Positions 33,803 to 42,402 of a DNA stretch of 64,000 nucleotides are shown one piece after another. Location: NCBI GenBank assembly GCA_003149935.1, contig QAMH01000010.1, positions 172,836-236,835 on the forward strand, written 5' to 3'. Below the pieces are notes generated by a model that did no database searches, was not told where the DNA came from, and worked only from the letters and a program-made list of their open reading frames with translations. The DNA comes from Coriobacteriia bacterium. GTDB lineage: Bacteria; Actinomycetota; Coriobacteriia; Coriobacteriales; QAMH01. The position numbers and the translations under genes were made by a program. Position 1 is the first letter of the stretch. Each line of letters begins with the position of its first letter.

Positions 33803-33970
33803 TTAGAGGCTCAGCGAATCGGTCGGGCACACGGAGACGCAGGAGCCGCAATCGATGCACTCATCGGCATTGACCACGGCATGATCGGCGATGGTGATCG
33901 CGTCGACGGGGCAGGCATCTGCGCAAGCGCCACAGGCGATGCAGGTATCCTCGTTCACAGTTACAGCCAT
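33803..33970 (-). CDS. 2[4Fe-4S] ferredoxin, 55 residues
   Basis: ATG at 33970 with GGAGG (AAGGAGGATTCCC) upstream, TAA at 33803. The protein is a minimal clostridial-type ferredoxin with two C-x2-C-x2-C-x3-C-P motifs: 'CIACGACADACPVDAI' and 'CIDCGSCVSVCPTDSL'. It carries electrons for anaerobic redox enzymes in the cytoplasm. At 55 residues it is the standard length for this family. A 10-bp hairpin lies in its 5' leader. Confidence 0.95.
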   Translation of the reverse strand: MAVTVNEDTCIACGACADACPVDAITIADHAVVNADECIDCGSCVSVCPTDSLSL

Positions 33971-33987
33971 GGGAATCCTCCTTCTCT

Positions 33988-34010
33988 ACAGCCCGCACCT
34001 TGCGGGCTGT
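33988..34010 (-). other. Hairpin in the ferredoxin 5' leader
   Basis: A perfect 10-bp stem, ACAGCCCGCA (33988-33997) with TGCGGGCTGT (34001-34010), three-base loop. It ends about ten bases before the ribosome-binding site of the ferredoxin gene, so it may protect the 5' end of the mRNA or modulate translation. On the plus strand there is no T-run, so it is not an obvious terminator. Confidence 0.5.
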
Positions 34011-34225
34011 CAAAAAACAACACGAAGCAGATTGTAGCCAAAATGGGAGGCGTGATGCCGCTCGATTGGATGCCGAGCGGTAAACGACAGCAGACACAAC
34101 AGACTTTTGCGTTCGGACGACGGCACAAGACGCACGTTGTGACACCTTCGGTGAATTTTGAACGCAGTTCAATACCATGCGCGCGTATTTAAGGCATAAT
34201 GTGCTCACATCGAAAGGAGACCGAG

Positions 34226-36376
34226 TTGCCCTCGTCAAGCCGTAACCGCAAACGCCGCCAGAAATCACAGCGACGCTCAGTCAATCTCCTCACCATTCTT
34301 GGATGTATCGCCGGAGCATTTTGCCTGGTGGTTGTCCTTGCCTGCGTGGTAGGCGCGACCTGGCTCATAGGCCTGCCCGATTACAGCACCATCAGTTCGT
34401 ACGCGAACACGGGCATCACGACCATCTACGCGAATGACCGCGAGACGGTCCTCGCAAAGCTCTATCTCGAAAATCGCATCGAGGTTACGCAGGACGAGGT
34501 CGTCGATTACGTGCTCGAGGGAACGATCGCAACCGAGGACGAGCGCTTCTACGAGCATGGCGGCATCGACCCTATCGGCATTGCCCGTGCCGTCATCGTC
34601 AACGCCGCCTCCCGCGGCGCCTCCGAAGGCGCCTCGACCATCACCCAGCAGCTCGTGCGCAATACCGTCCTGCTCGACGAGATGAACGACATCTCCATCA
34701 AGCGCAAGGTGCGCGAGATGTACATCGCCTCGCAGGTCGAGCGTCAGTACAGCAAAGATGACATCCTCATGATGTACATCAACGTCGTCAACTACGGCGA
34801 TGGCTGCTATGGCATCGAGGCGGCAAGTCGCGACTACTTCGGCAAACACGCAGATGAGCTCACGCTCTCCGAGGCGGCCCTGCTCGTCGGCATCCCGCAA
34901 TCGCCCAACGCGTATAACCCCCGCGAGCACATGGACAAGGCGATGGCGCGTCGCGCAACCGTGCTGCAGCGCATGCTCTCGAATGGCTATATCACGCAGA
35001 CCGAGTACGACGAGGCGCTCGCAGACACGCCCGTGCTCTCGACCGAGAAGATGACCGACGAGACCATCTCCGACATCGCCCCCTACTTCATCGACTACGT
35101 GCGTCGCGAGCTCGACGAGAACCCGCGCTTTCCCGCCACCGTCATCGCGCATGGCGGCCTGACGGTGTACACGACGCTCGACCCCGATTTGCAAAAGGAC
35201 GCCAACGACGCCATCTCGCAGAACATGCGTTGGAGCGACAGCCAGCTCGATGCCGCTCTCGTCTCCGTCGTCCCTGACGACGGAGAGATCGTTGCCATGG
35301 TCGGTGGCAGGGATTACGAAACCAACAAGTTCAACCTCGCCACGCAGATGAGTCGCCAGGCTGGCTCCTCCTTCAAGACCTTCACCCTGCTCTCCGCCCT
35401 CAACGAGGGACTCGATCCAGATAACACCTACATCGACTCCTCGAGCCCGGTGCAGGTCGGCAAGGACTGGACCGTCAACAACTCCGAGGGTCACGGACAC
35501 GGGTCGATGAGCGTCACCGATGCCACCATCTCCTCGGTCAATACCGTCTACGCGCAGCTCGTCCACGCCATCGGGGCGCAGAAGACCATCGACATCGCCC
35601 ATGCCTGCGGCATCAAGTCCGAGCTCGAGAAAGACGACACGGTCTCGCTCGGCTCAAGCGGCGTCAACCCACTCGAAATGGCAAGCGCCTATGCCACGAT
35701 CGCCAACGGCGGCTACTACTACGAGCCCTACGCCGTCACCGAGATCGTCGACCCTTCCGGCAAGACCGTCTACACGCACGAGGCCGAGCAGCCGCAGCGA
35801 GTGCTTTCGGCAGCCGTCGCGCAGAAGGCAACCGACATTCTCGAGCGCGTCATTAGCTCGGGTACGGGCACGAGTGCCAACCTCAGCAACGGCCAGCCCT
35901 GCGCCGGCAAGACGGGCACCTCCGAGCATGGTCGTGACCTCTGGTTCTGCGGGTTCACGCCGCAGTACTCCACGGCTGTCTGGGCGGGTTATCGTATCGA
36001 ACGCGAAACCTCGATGTACGGCGGCAGCACCTGTGGCCCCATCTGGCGCGACTTCATGAACGCGGCACTCGCAGGTCAACCCATCAAGCAATTCCCCTCG
36101 ACGAGCGAGAAGATCAACTACAAGCCGGCACGCACCTGGGACTTCACCAAGGACGTCACGATCATTGGCGGAGACGACGATTGGACGCCCCCCGAAGAGT
36201 CCTCGAGCACGAGCAGCTCCTCGACCGACCCAAACGCAAGCTCAACGGCAGACCCGAACGCTCCCAATCCCGAGCAGCCCCAGGAGCCGAGTGACCCAGG
36301 CTCGGAAGGCGGCAACGAGGGCGGCGGTGACGAAGGTGGCGGCGGTGAGCCTGCACCCGAATCCCCAGCCGAATAA
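34226..36376 (+). CDS. Class A penicillin-binding protein (PBP1A-like)
   Basis: 716 residues from TTG 34226, chosen because AAAGGAGA lies seven bases upstream; an upstream in-frame ATG has no such site. Basic N-terminus, one membrane helix (about 22-46), GT51 glycosyltransferase ('ATEDERFYEHGGIDPIG', 'EGASTITQQLVRNT'), and transpeptidase with 'AGSSFKTF' (SxxK), 'ISSVNTVYA' (SxN) and 'AGKTGTSEHGRDLWF' (KTG). A disordered tail of about 60 residues rich in Ser, Pro, Gly and Glu ends the protein. It polymerises and cross-links peptidoglycan. Single gene. Confidence 0.95.
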   Translation: MPSSSRNRKRRQKSQRRSVNLLTILGCIAGAFCLVVVLACVVGATWLIGLPDYSTISSYANTGITTIYANDRETVLAKLYLENRIEVTQDEVVDYVLEGTIATEDERFYEHGGIDPIGIARAVIVNAASRGASEGASTITQQLVRNTVLLDEMNDISIKRKVREMYIASQVERQYSKDDILMMYINVVNYGDGCYGIEAASRDYFGKHADELTLSEAALLVGIPQSPNAYNPREHMDKAMARRATVLQRMLSNGYITQTEYDEALADTPVLSTEKMTDETISDIAPYFIDYVRRELDENPRFPATVIAHGGLTVYTTLDPDLQKDANDAISQNMRWSDSQLDAALVSVVPDDGEIVAMVGGRDYETNKFNLATQMSRQAGSSFKTFTLLSALNEGLDPDNTYIDSSSPVQVGKDWTVNNSEGHGHGSMSVTDATISSVNTVYAQLVHAIGAQKTIDIAHACGIKSELEKDDTVSLGSSGVNPLEMASAYATIANGGYYYEPYAVTEIVDPSGKTVYTHEAEQPQRVLSAAVAQKATDILERVISSGTGTSANLSNGQPCAGKTGTSEHGRDLWFCGFTPQYSTAVWAGYRIERETSMYGGSTCGPIWRDFMNAALAGQPIKQFPSTSEKINYKPARTWDFTKDVTIIGGDDDWTPPEESSSTSSSSTDPNASSTADPNAPNPEQPQEPSDPGSEGGNEGGGDEGGGGEPAPESPAE

Positions 36377-36434
36377 GCGTTGGCCAGAGGAACCATTGAC
36401 GCTGTGATAGTATTCCCGCAGGAGGAAAGACCGC

Positions 36435-37205
36435 ATGTTTGAAGACACAAAGGCCGTCGCGTTTGCACTCGACGGTACGGTATATCGGGGCTCCAAGCTC
36501 ATCGACGGCATTGACGAGGTCATTCGCCATTGTCGCAAGCTGGGCAAATCCGTCTTCTTCCTCACTAACAACTCCTCCGAGACCCGCTCCCAGATCTTTC
36601 ACAAGCTACGCAACATGGGCATCGACTGCACTTTCAGAGAGGTTCTGACGAGCGGATACGCCGCGGCTCTTTACGCGCATCGCGAGCGCCTCACCAACAT
36701 TTACGTGTGCGGCTCCAAGAACCTCGTCAGCGAGTGCGAAAAACTCAGCGTGCATTCCGTCGAGCCCGAAGAGGCCGAGAACATGCTCATCGGTCTAGAC
36801 CCGGAATTCGACTATGAGAAGCTCGCCATTGCCAGCAACGTCGCCCTCAAGGTCGACAAGGTCATCGCCTGCAACAAGGAGCGCTCCTATCCGGGCGAGG
36901 AAGACTGCCTCATGCCCGGCTGCGGCGGCATGGTCTCATCGGTCGAGTGGTGCTCGGGGCGCATGGTCGACCTCACGATCGGCAAGCCCAACACCTTCAT
37001 GCTCAAGGAGGTCAGCGAGCAACTCGGCCTGGCGCCGGAGGAGATTCTCGTCGTGGGTGACAACTACGACACCGACATCGTCATGGCAGGCAAGTTTGGC
37101 AGTCCCGCAATCATCATCAGCTCGCATGTCTACGGAGATGCCGTGAGCGTGGAAAACGTCGGCGAGCTGCTTAACCTCATCGGCGAGCCAGCAAAACCGG
37201 AGTAG
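36435..37205 (+). CDS. HAD-IIA (NagD-like) protein lacking the catalytic nucleophile
   Basis: 256 residues with the HAD-IIA layout: motif I region 'VAFALDGTVYRG', motif II 'FFLTNNSSETRS', cap domain, motif III Lys in 'IGKPNTFML', and motif IV 'VVGDNYDTDIVMA'. In active enzymes motif I is DxDGT, the first Asp being the phosphorylated nucleophile; here that residue is Ala11 (codon GCA), while Asp13 remains. All else is intact, so it is probably a phosphate-sugar or nucleotide-binding pseudo-phosphatase. Its TAG stop is the first base of a 90-bp palindrome. Confidence 0.88.
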   Translation: MFEDTKAVAFALDGTVYRGSKLIDGIDEVIRHCRKLGKSVFFLTNNSSETRSQIFHKLRNMGIDCTFREVLTSGYAAALYAHRERLTNIYVCGSKNLVSECEKLSVHSVEPEEAENMLIGLDPEFDYEKLAIASNVALKVDKVIACNKERSYPGEEDCLMPGCGGMVSSVEWCSGRMVDLTIGKPNTFMLKEVSEQLGLAPEEILVVGDNYDTDIVMAGKFGSPAIIISSHVYGDAVSVENVGELLNLIGEPAKPE

Positions 37206-37294
37206 CCGGCGGGTGAGACACATTGGACAGGTACATCTGTCTCACTGCATGCAGTGAGACAGATGTACCTGTCCAATGTGTCTCACCCGCCGGC
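37205..37294. repeat. 90-bp spacerless perfect palindrome between convergent genes
   Basis: 45-bp arms (37205-37249 and 37250-37294) are exact reverse complements with no spacer, centred on TGCATGCA. Each arm contains nested GTGAGACA and TGTCTCAC units. It begins at the last base of the HAD gene's TAG and ends one base before the glycosyltransferase's stop, filling the entire gap. It likely works as a bidirectional terminator or mRNA end-protector and may be a mobile palindromic repeat. Confidence 0.95.
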
Positions 37295-38203
37295 CTAGAA
37301 CTTGCTTCTCAGGATATTCCAGCGCAGCTTGCTCGTGCGTGGATTCGTCGGCAGCATGATGTCCGTGCGTCCGGCAAGAAAGCGACGCGCCTTGGCCGAG
37401 ACATGCCTGACCGCGACCGCCTCGACGAGCTTGGCGGCATCCGGATTCATGGATTGTTCGTACTCGCGCAAAAGCACCCGCGCCATGGTGGTCGCCTGGT
37501 CCGCGAGCTCGGGATCGAGGTCATCGCAGACAGGCAGCACTGACTGCCCTGGCGCAAGGCGTCTATCGACGTAGCAGTGCGGCAAATCGCAGAAGACATA
37601 GCCATCGCAGTAGAGTGCGACTGCGTGAATCCAGGTATCGTAGCTACGCGCGAAATCGAAGACGGGACGGCGGCGCAGGAGTTTGACGAGCGCCCCGTTC
37701 ATGAGCATCGTGCAGCCCAGAGCCCAGTTACGCACGAGCAGGAGACTGCCCGGATGCGACGCACAGACCTCGTACCCGTCGAATTCATCGCCAATCACCC
37801 TGCCCCGCGCATCGATGCAAACGCTGCCCGCATAGTAGAGCTCGGGACGGCTCGTGTTCGCCGAGATGTGGTCGGTACCGGCCGCGAGCTTGCCGGAAAG
37901 CCAGATATCGTCCTGGTTCGCAAGCGCAATGTAGTCGAACTCCTCGACCGGCGCATCGTAGACGAGCTGCATGATGGTGCGCGTCTTGCCCTGGTGCGTG
38001 CTGTTGTAGATGATCTCGATGTTGTCGTGCTCGGAAGCGTAGGTCTCGAGAATCCGAAAGGTACTGTCGGTCGAGCAATCATCGGAGACGCGCACGAAGA
38101 CCTCGACGCCCTCCTGGCTCAAGATGCTATCGAGTTGCTCGGCAAGGTGCTCTTGGCCGTTGTAGGTGGCCATGAGAACGAGCACACGTGCGATGCTGCT
38201 CAT
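37295..38203 (-). CDS. Family 2 glycosyltransferase
   Basis: 302 residues with a GT-A fold: 'RVLVLMATYNGQEHLAEQLD' at the N-terminus, 'VRVSDDCSTDSTFRIL' (nucleotide-binding), 'YIALANQDDIWLSGKLA' holding the DxD-like motif, and a C-terminal region of about 100 residues. The 'ANQDDIW' motif resembles rhamnosyltransferases of polysaccharide clusters. It probably transfers a sugar to a cell-surface glycan, but the donor and acceptor are unknown. It stands alone, convergent with the HAD gene. Confidence 0.85.
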   Translation of the reverse strand: MSSIARVLVLMATYNGQEHLAEQLDSILSQEGVEVFVRVSDDCSTDSTFRILETYASEHDNIEIIYNSTHQGKTRTIMQLVYDAPVEEFDYIALANQDDIWLSGKLAAGTDHISANTSRPELYYAGSVCIDARGRVIGDEFDGYEVCASHPGSLLLVRNWALGCTMLMNGALVKLLRRRPVFDFARSYDTWIHAVALYCDGYVFCDLPHCYVDRRLAPGQSVLPVCDDLDPELADQATTMARVLLREYEQSMNPDAAKLVEAVAVRHVSAKARRFLAGRTDIMLPTNPRTSKLRWNILRSKF

Positions 38204-38240
38204 GACTCCCCTTTCGAGCTGCGTTGCCCAGCTTGCCAGC

Positions 38241-38333
38241 TGGCGGAGGGACAGGGATTCGAACCCTGGAGGCGGCTCAGCACCGCCTGACGGTTTTCAA
38301 GACCGTTGCATTCAACCACTCTGCCATCCCTCC
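38241..38333 (-). tRNA. tRNA-Ser (UGA), CCA encoded
   Basis: 93 bases with the long variable arm expected for serine (GGCGGUGCUGAGCCGCC), acceptor GGAGGGA paired with UCCCUCC, anticodon loop CUUGAAA giving UGA, discriminator G and encoded CCA. Confidence 0.95.
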
Positions 38334-38401
38334 GCATGTGGCGCGCATCGCTGTATTCTACACCAGACAAATGCACGTGCACCCATCTGGCTGCTGCGCA
38401 T

Positions 38402-39256
38402 TTACGCGAAGAGCGAGCCGACCGTCTCCTTGAGATATGCGGCGATCTTGGGATCCTTCATGGCCTGGGCGACATTCGCGGCGATCCACGAGGGAACCGT
38501 GCCCGTGTCATATCCATCGCGCGGATCGATGACGAGCGCGTACATGTCCTCATGGTCGAGCAGCGATACGAGGGCATCGGTGAGTTGGATTTCTCCACCG
38601 GCACCAGGCTCGGTCGTGGCAAGCAGCTCCATGACCCTTGGAGTCAGCAGATAGCGACCGAAGCTCGCGAGATTGCTCGGCGCGTCCTCGAGTGCCGGCT
38701 TCTCGATCATCTCCGTGACCTTCCAGACGCCATCGCCCAGGTCCTCGCCGCCGATGATGCCAAAGCGGCTCACCTCGTCATCGGATACGGGCAGTACGGC
38801 AATTACGCTCGCATTGTCATGCGCCTCGGATACCTCGCGCATCTTCTGGCAGATGCCGTTCTCGGGTACGAGCACGTCACCGAGCATGACGAAGAACATG
38901 TCGTCACCGGTCTCGGGCGCGGCGACGTGAACGGCGTGACCGAGGCCGAGCGGCTCATCCTGATACACGAAGCTCACGGGCAACGCACCCGCATACTCGA
39001 CGGCGTCGGCATATGCGTCCTTGCCCACGCCGCGCAAATGCCCGACAAGCGCGTCGTGCGGGGAAAACTGGTCCTCGATGGACTTCTTGTCACGGCTGTT
39101 GACGATGATGACCTCGTCGACGCCTGCCTCGAGAGCCTCTTCGACGATGTACTGAATCGCCGGCTTATCGAGTACGGGGAGCATCTCCTTGGGCTGAGCC
39201 TTCGTCGCAGGCAAGAAGCGGCTTCCCAAACCAGCAGCGGGTATTACAGCTTTCAT
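38402..39256 (-). CDS. galU: UTP-glucose-1-phosphate uridylyltransferase
   Basis: 284 residues. 'IPAAGLGSRFLPATKAQPKE' is the UTP-binding loop of GalU; 'VDEVIIVNSRDKKSIEDQF', 'QDEPLGLGHAVHVA' and 'VMLGDVLVPE' follow in the usual order. It makes UDP-glucose for cell-envelope polysaccharides. Its ATG overlaps the leuB stop (39253-39256), tying it to the thrS-leuCDB transcript, an unusual partnership. The gene at 37.3 kb is a glycosyltransferase but is not in the same unit. Confidence 0.95.
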   Translation of the reverse strand: MKAVIPAAGLGSRFLPATKAQPKEMLPVLDKPAIQYIVEEALEAGVDEVIIVNSRDKKSIEDQFSPHDALVGHLRGVGKDAYADAVEYAGALPVSFVYQDEPLGLGHAVHVAAPETGDDMFFVMLGDVLVPENGICQKMREVSEAHDNASVIAVLPVSDDEVSRFGIIGGEDLGDGVWKVTEMIEKPALEDAPSNLASFGRYLLTPRVMELLATTEPGAGGEIQLTDALVSLLDHEDMYALVIDPRDGYDTGTVPSWIAANVAQAMKDPKIAAYLKETVGSLFA

Positions 39257-40356
39257 CTTTCCTCCTCGATGCAGGCGACGATCTTCTCGCCCATCTCAGT
39301 CGTTCCCAGAACATGCCCGGCATCCGTCGCTTCCTGCGCGATGTCAGCCGTACGCCAACCCTGCGCCAAGACGCAATCGACCGCGCGTCTCACATCGGAT
39401 GCGGCCTCATCCAAACCCAAGCCGTGCGCAAGCATCATAGCAGCCGAAAGCACCTGAGCCAGGGGATTGGCGATGTTTTTGCCCGCGATATCGGGAGCCG
39501 AGCCGTGACAGGGCTCGAATAGCGATGTCCCATCCCCGAGCGAGGCGCTTGCGAGCAAGCCAAGCGACCCTGCCAACACCGACGCCTCGTCGGAAAGTAT
39601 GTCGCCAAAGGTGTTCTCGGTGAGGATGACATCGAACCGCCCCGGATTCATGACAAGCTGCATCGCGCAATTATCGACGAGCATGTCGACAAGCTCGACA
39701 TCGGGATAATCGACGGCGACACGATGCACGACCTTTCGCCAGAGACGCCCCGTGTCGAGCACGTTGGCCTTATCAACACTCGTGACCTTGCCACGACGCT
39801 TCGCAGCCGCATCGAAAGCCTGCCGCGCGATACGCTCGATCTCGTACTCGTCATACTGCATGACATCGTGCGCATGCATCCCCGCGGCAGTCTCCACGGT
39901 TGCATGCTCGCCAAAGTACAGGCCTCCCGTGAGCTCGCGAACGATGAGGATATCGCAGCCGCGCACTGCCTCGGGTTTGAGCGGTGAGGCAGCGACAAGC
40001 GCATCGTAGACGTGCACGGGGCGCAAGTTCGCATAGAGCCCGAGCTCCTTGCGTATGCCGAGGAGCCCGTCCTCAGGACGCGGCTTGTCCGGATCAACCG
40101 TATCCCAACGCGGACCCCCGACGGCCCCGAGCAGTACCGCGTCGGCGCGGCGGGCAAGTTCGAGCGTCGCCTCGGGAAGTGCGCTGCCGCATGCGTCAAT
40201 TGCGCAACCGCCGATAAAAGCCTCGGTGCATGTGAACTCGATGTCGTACTTGCGTCCGACGGCATGTAGAGCATCGAGCGCGACTCGCATGATCTCCGGG
40301 CCGATGCCGTCACCCGGCAAGATGCAAATTTCGTATCGTTGCTTGTTCACAATCAT
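39253..40356 (-). CDS. leuB: 3-isopropylmalate dehydrogenase
   Basis: 367 residues from ATG 40356, which overlaps the leuD stop. 'ILPGDGIGPEIMRVALDALH' opens the enzyme, 'RELTGGLYFGEH' is the substrate loop, and 'LTENTFGDILSDEASVLAGS' and 'EPCHGSAPDIAGKNIANPLA' contain the metal and NAD sites. It oxidises and decarboxylates 3-isopropylmalate in leucine synthesis. An in-frame extension upstream only reads through leuD and is not coding. Confidence 0.96.
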   Translation of the reverse strand: MIVNKQRYEICILPGDGIGPEIMRVALDALHAVGRKYDIEFTCTEAFIGGCAIDACGSALPEATLELARRADAVLLGAVGGPRWDTVDPDKPRPEDGLLGIRKELGLYANLRPVHVYDALVAASPLKPEAVRGCDILIVRELTGGLYFGEHATVETAAGMHAHDVMQYDEYEIERIARQAFDAAAKRRGKVTSVDKANVLDTGRLWRKVVHRVAVDYPDVELVDMLVDNCAMQLVMNPGRFDVILTENTFGDILSDEASVLAGSLGLLASASLGDGTSLFEPCHGSAPDIAGKNIANPLAQVLSAAMMLAHGLGLDEAASDVRRAVDCVLAQGWRTADIAQEATDAGHVLGTTEMGEKIVACIEEER

Positions 40357-40844
40357 CACCTGCGCGCCTTCGTGCGGGCCACAAGCCCACCCGCCTCGAT
40401 GATTTCCTGTATGAAAGGCTCGAAGGGGCGGACGTTCCAGCTCTCCCCCGTAGTCAGGTCTTCGATGATGCCCGTGCCCGTATCGGCAAAAACCGCATCG
40501 TCCTCCTCGATGCCATCGGCGGCCTCGGGGCATTCGATGATGGGTAGCCCTACGTTGATGGCGTTGCGATAGAAGATGCGCGCGAAGCTCTTGGCGATGA
40601 CGCAGGAGATGCCCGCTGCCTTGATGCAGCTCGGCGCATGCTCACGCGACGATCCACAGCCAAAGTTCTCGCCGGCGATGATGATGTCGCCGGGTTTGAC
40701 GCGTTGCGTGAATGTCGGATCGAGATCCTCCATGCAGTGAGCCGCAAGCTCGTCCATATCAGACGAATTCAGGTAGCGCGCCGCGATGATGGCGTCGGTG
40801 TCGACGTCACGTCCGTATTTGATTGCGGTGCCGTTAAATTGCAT
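40356..40844 (-). CDS. leuD: 3-isopropylmalate dehydratase, small subunit
   Basis: 162 residues from ATG 40844 ('MQFNGTAIKYGRDVDTDAII' region). The LeuD core shows 'GENFGCGSSREHAP' (substrate loop) and 'SFARIFYRNAINVGLPI'. It forms the swivelling subunit of isopropylmalate isomerase with LeuC. Length is typical of the short archaeal/clostridial-type LeuD. A 295-bp gap holding a long hairpin element separates it from leuC, although the two are co-oriented and should be co-expressed. Confidence 0.95.
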   Translation of the reverse strand: MQFNGTAIKYGRDVDTDAIIAARYLNSSDMDELAAHCMEDLDPTFTQRVKPGDIIIAGENFGCGSSREHAPSCIKAAGISCVIAKSFARIFYRNAINVGLPIIECPEAADGIEEDDAVFADTGTGIIEDLTTGESWNVRPFEPFIQEIIEAGGLVARTKARR

Positions 40845-40866
40845 AGCGTAGCCTATCCTCCGAATG

Positions 40867-41036
40867 ACGTCCGTCGAACATTTACCTCGCGCAATGGCTC
40901 GCACCCGAGGCGCCAGAATTGCGAGACCGCTGCGGAACTCGCGCGCAAGAACAGCGCGCTCAAACAGTCCTCGCAAGACCGCCTCGCAATTCTGGCGCCT
41001 CTGCTCACCGGGCATCGGAAAATGTTCGACGGACGT
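40867..41036 (-). repeat. Long hairpin element, copy 2, within the leuC-leuD gap
   Basis: Nested stems: outer 17 bp perfect (40867-40883 with 41020-41036, ACGTCCGTCGAACATTT type), middle 19 bp perfect (40907-40925 with 40983-41001), then GCGG/CCGC (40932-40935 with 40979-40982). The innermost hairpin is GCGCGC-N7-GCGCGC (40941-40946, 40954-40959). Read on the minus strand the core is TGCGAGGACTGTTTGAGCG ... CGAGTTCCGCAGC, matching copy 1 at 18 of 19 and 13 of 13 positions. Outer stems are unrelated in sequence to copy 1. The remaining bases to 41139 hold another AATTGC-rich imperfect repeat. Confidence 0.8.
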
Positions 41037-41139
41037 TTAGGGTCATTTTGCAATTCTAGCGCTTCGGCCCTTAAGACGCTGCAAGGCCATACCGCAATTC
41101 TTGCACGGACCAATCATCGAACACACAAGGTGGGGGGTA

Positions 41140-42402
41140 TTAAAGTTGCCCTGGCGTACAGACGTAGCCCGCGACGGCGCTGGCGGCGGCCACGGCAGGA
41201 CTCGCGAGGATGACCTCGCTGTCCTTGGCCCCCATGCGGCCGACAAAGTTGCGGTTGGTCGTGGCGACGCAGCGTTCGCCCGAGGCGAGCACACCCATAT
41301 ACCCGCCCAGACATGGACCGCAGGTAGGTGTCGATACGGCACAGTGAGCATCGAGGAACACGTCGAGAAGTCCCTCGTGCATGCACTGGCGGTACACGTC
41401 TTGCGTTGCGGGGATGATGATGCAGCGCACGTCAGAAGCGACCTCGCGGCCACGCAACACATCGGCAGCCGTGCGCATGTCCTCGATGCGCCCGTTCGTG
41501 CAGCTGCCAATGATGACCTGGTCGATGCGCATATCGTTGCAGTCAGCAGCCGACCTCGTGTTGCTCGGCAGGTGCGGCAACGAGACCGTTGGGGTAAGCT
41601 GCGAAACGTCGATATGAATCGTGCGGGCATAGTGCGCATCCTCATCCGAGGCATACTCGACCCAAGGCCGCTCGGCACGTGGCTCCACATAGGCGCGCGT
41701 CACGTCATCGACAGCAAAGATGCCCGTCTTGGCACCAGCTTCGATGGCCATGTTGCAGATCGTGAAACGCCCGTCCATCGAGATTTGCGCGACAGCCGGA
41801 CCGGTGAACTCCAACACCTGATAGAGCGCCCCATCAACGCCAATCTGGCCGATGATGTACAGGATGAGGTCCTTCGCGCTTACACCGGGAGCGAAGTTCC
41901 CCTCGAGCACGACTTTGATGCTCTCGGGCACCTTGAACCAGGCGCTGCCCGTCGCAAAGGCGACACCCACATCGGTCGATCCCATGCCCGTCGAAAACGC
42001 CCCGAGCGCACCATAGGTGCAGGTATGCGAATCAGCTCCTATGGTGAGATCGCCTGGCACCACCACGCCTTTCTCGGGCAGCAGTGCGTGCTCGATTCCC
42101 GCGCACCCGACCTCATAGTAGTGTTCGATACCCTGCTCGTGCGCAAACTCGCGCATGAGCTTTGCCTGCTCGGCGCTCTTGATGTCCTTGTTCGGCGTGT
42201 AATGGTCCGGAACGAGAACCACGCGCGCGGGATCAAAGACCCCCTCGCCCACCTGACGGCATACGTCGATGGCGATGGGGGCCGTGATGTCATTGGCGTG
42301 CACCACGTCGAGCGTGCACTCGATGAGCTGACCTGGAACGACCTCGTCGAGCCCCGCGTGCGCCGCAAGGATCTTCTCGGCGATGGTCATGGGCCGCGCC
42401 AT
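41140..42402 (-). CDS. leuC: 3-isopropylmalate dehydratase, large subunit
   Basis: 420 residues. Aconitase-fold landmarks: 'GADSHTCTYGALGAFSTGMG', the Fe-S ligand Cys in 'IIGSCTNGRIEDMR', and the pair 'CGPCLGGYMG'. With LeuD it isomerises 2- to 3-isopropylmalate. The 420-residue length fits the HacA/archaeal-type LeuC. Its ATG shares one base with the thrS stop codon, so the tRNA synthetase and leucine genes are tightly joined. Confidence 0.96.
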   Translation of the reverse strand: MARPMTIAEKILAAHAGLDEVVPGQLIECTLDVVHANDITAPIAIDVCRQVGEGVFDPARVVLVPDHYTPNKDIKSAEQAKLMREFAHEQGIEHYYEVGCAGIEHALLPEKGVVVPGDLTIGADSHTCTYGALGAFSTGMGSTDVGVAFATGSAWFKVPESIKVVLEGNFAPGVSAKDLILYIIGQIGVDGALYQVLEFTGPAVAQISMDGRFTICNMAIEAGAKTGIFAVDDVTRAYVEPRAERPWVEYASDEDAHYARTIHIDVSQLTPTVSLPHLPSNTRSAADCNDMRIDQVIIGSCTNGRIEDMRTAADVLRGREVASDVRCIIIPATQDVYRQCMHEGLLDVFLDAHCAVSTPTCGPCLGGYMGVLASGERCVATTNRNFVGRMGAKDSEVILASPAVAAASAVAGYVCTPGQL

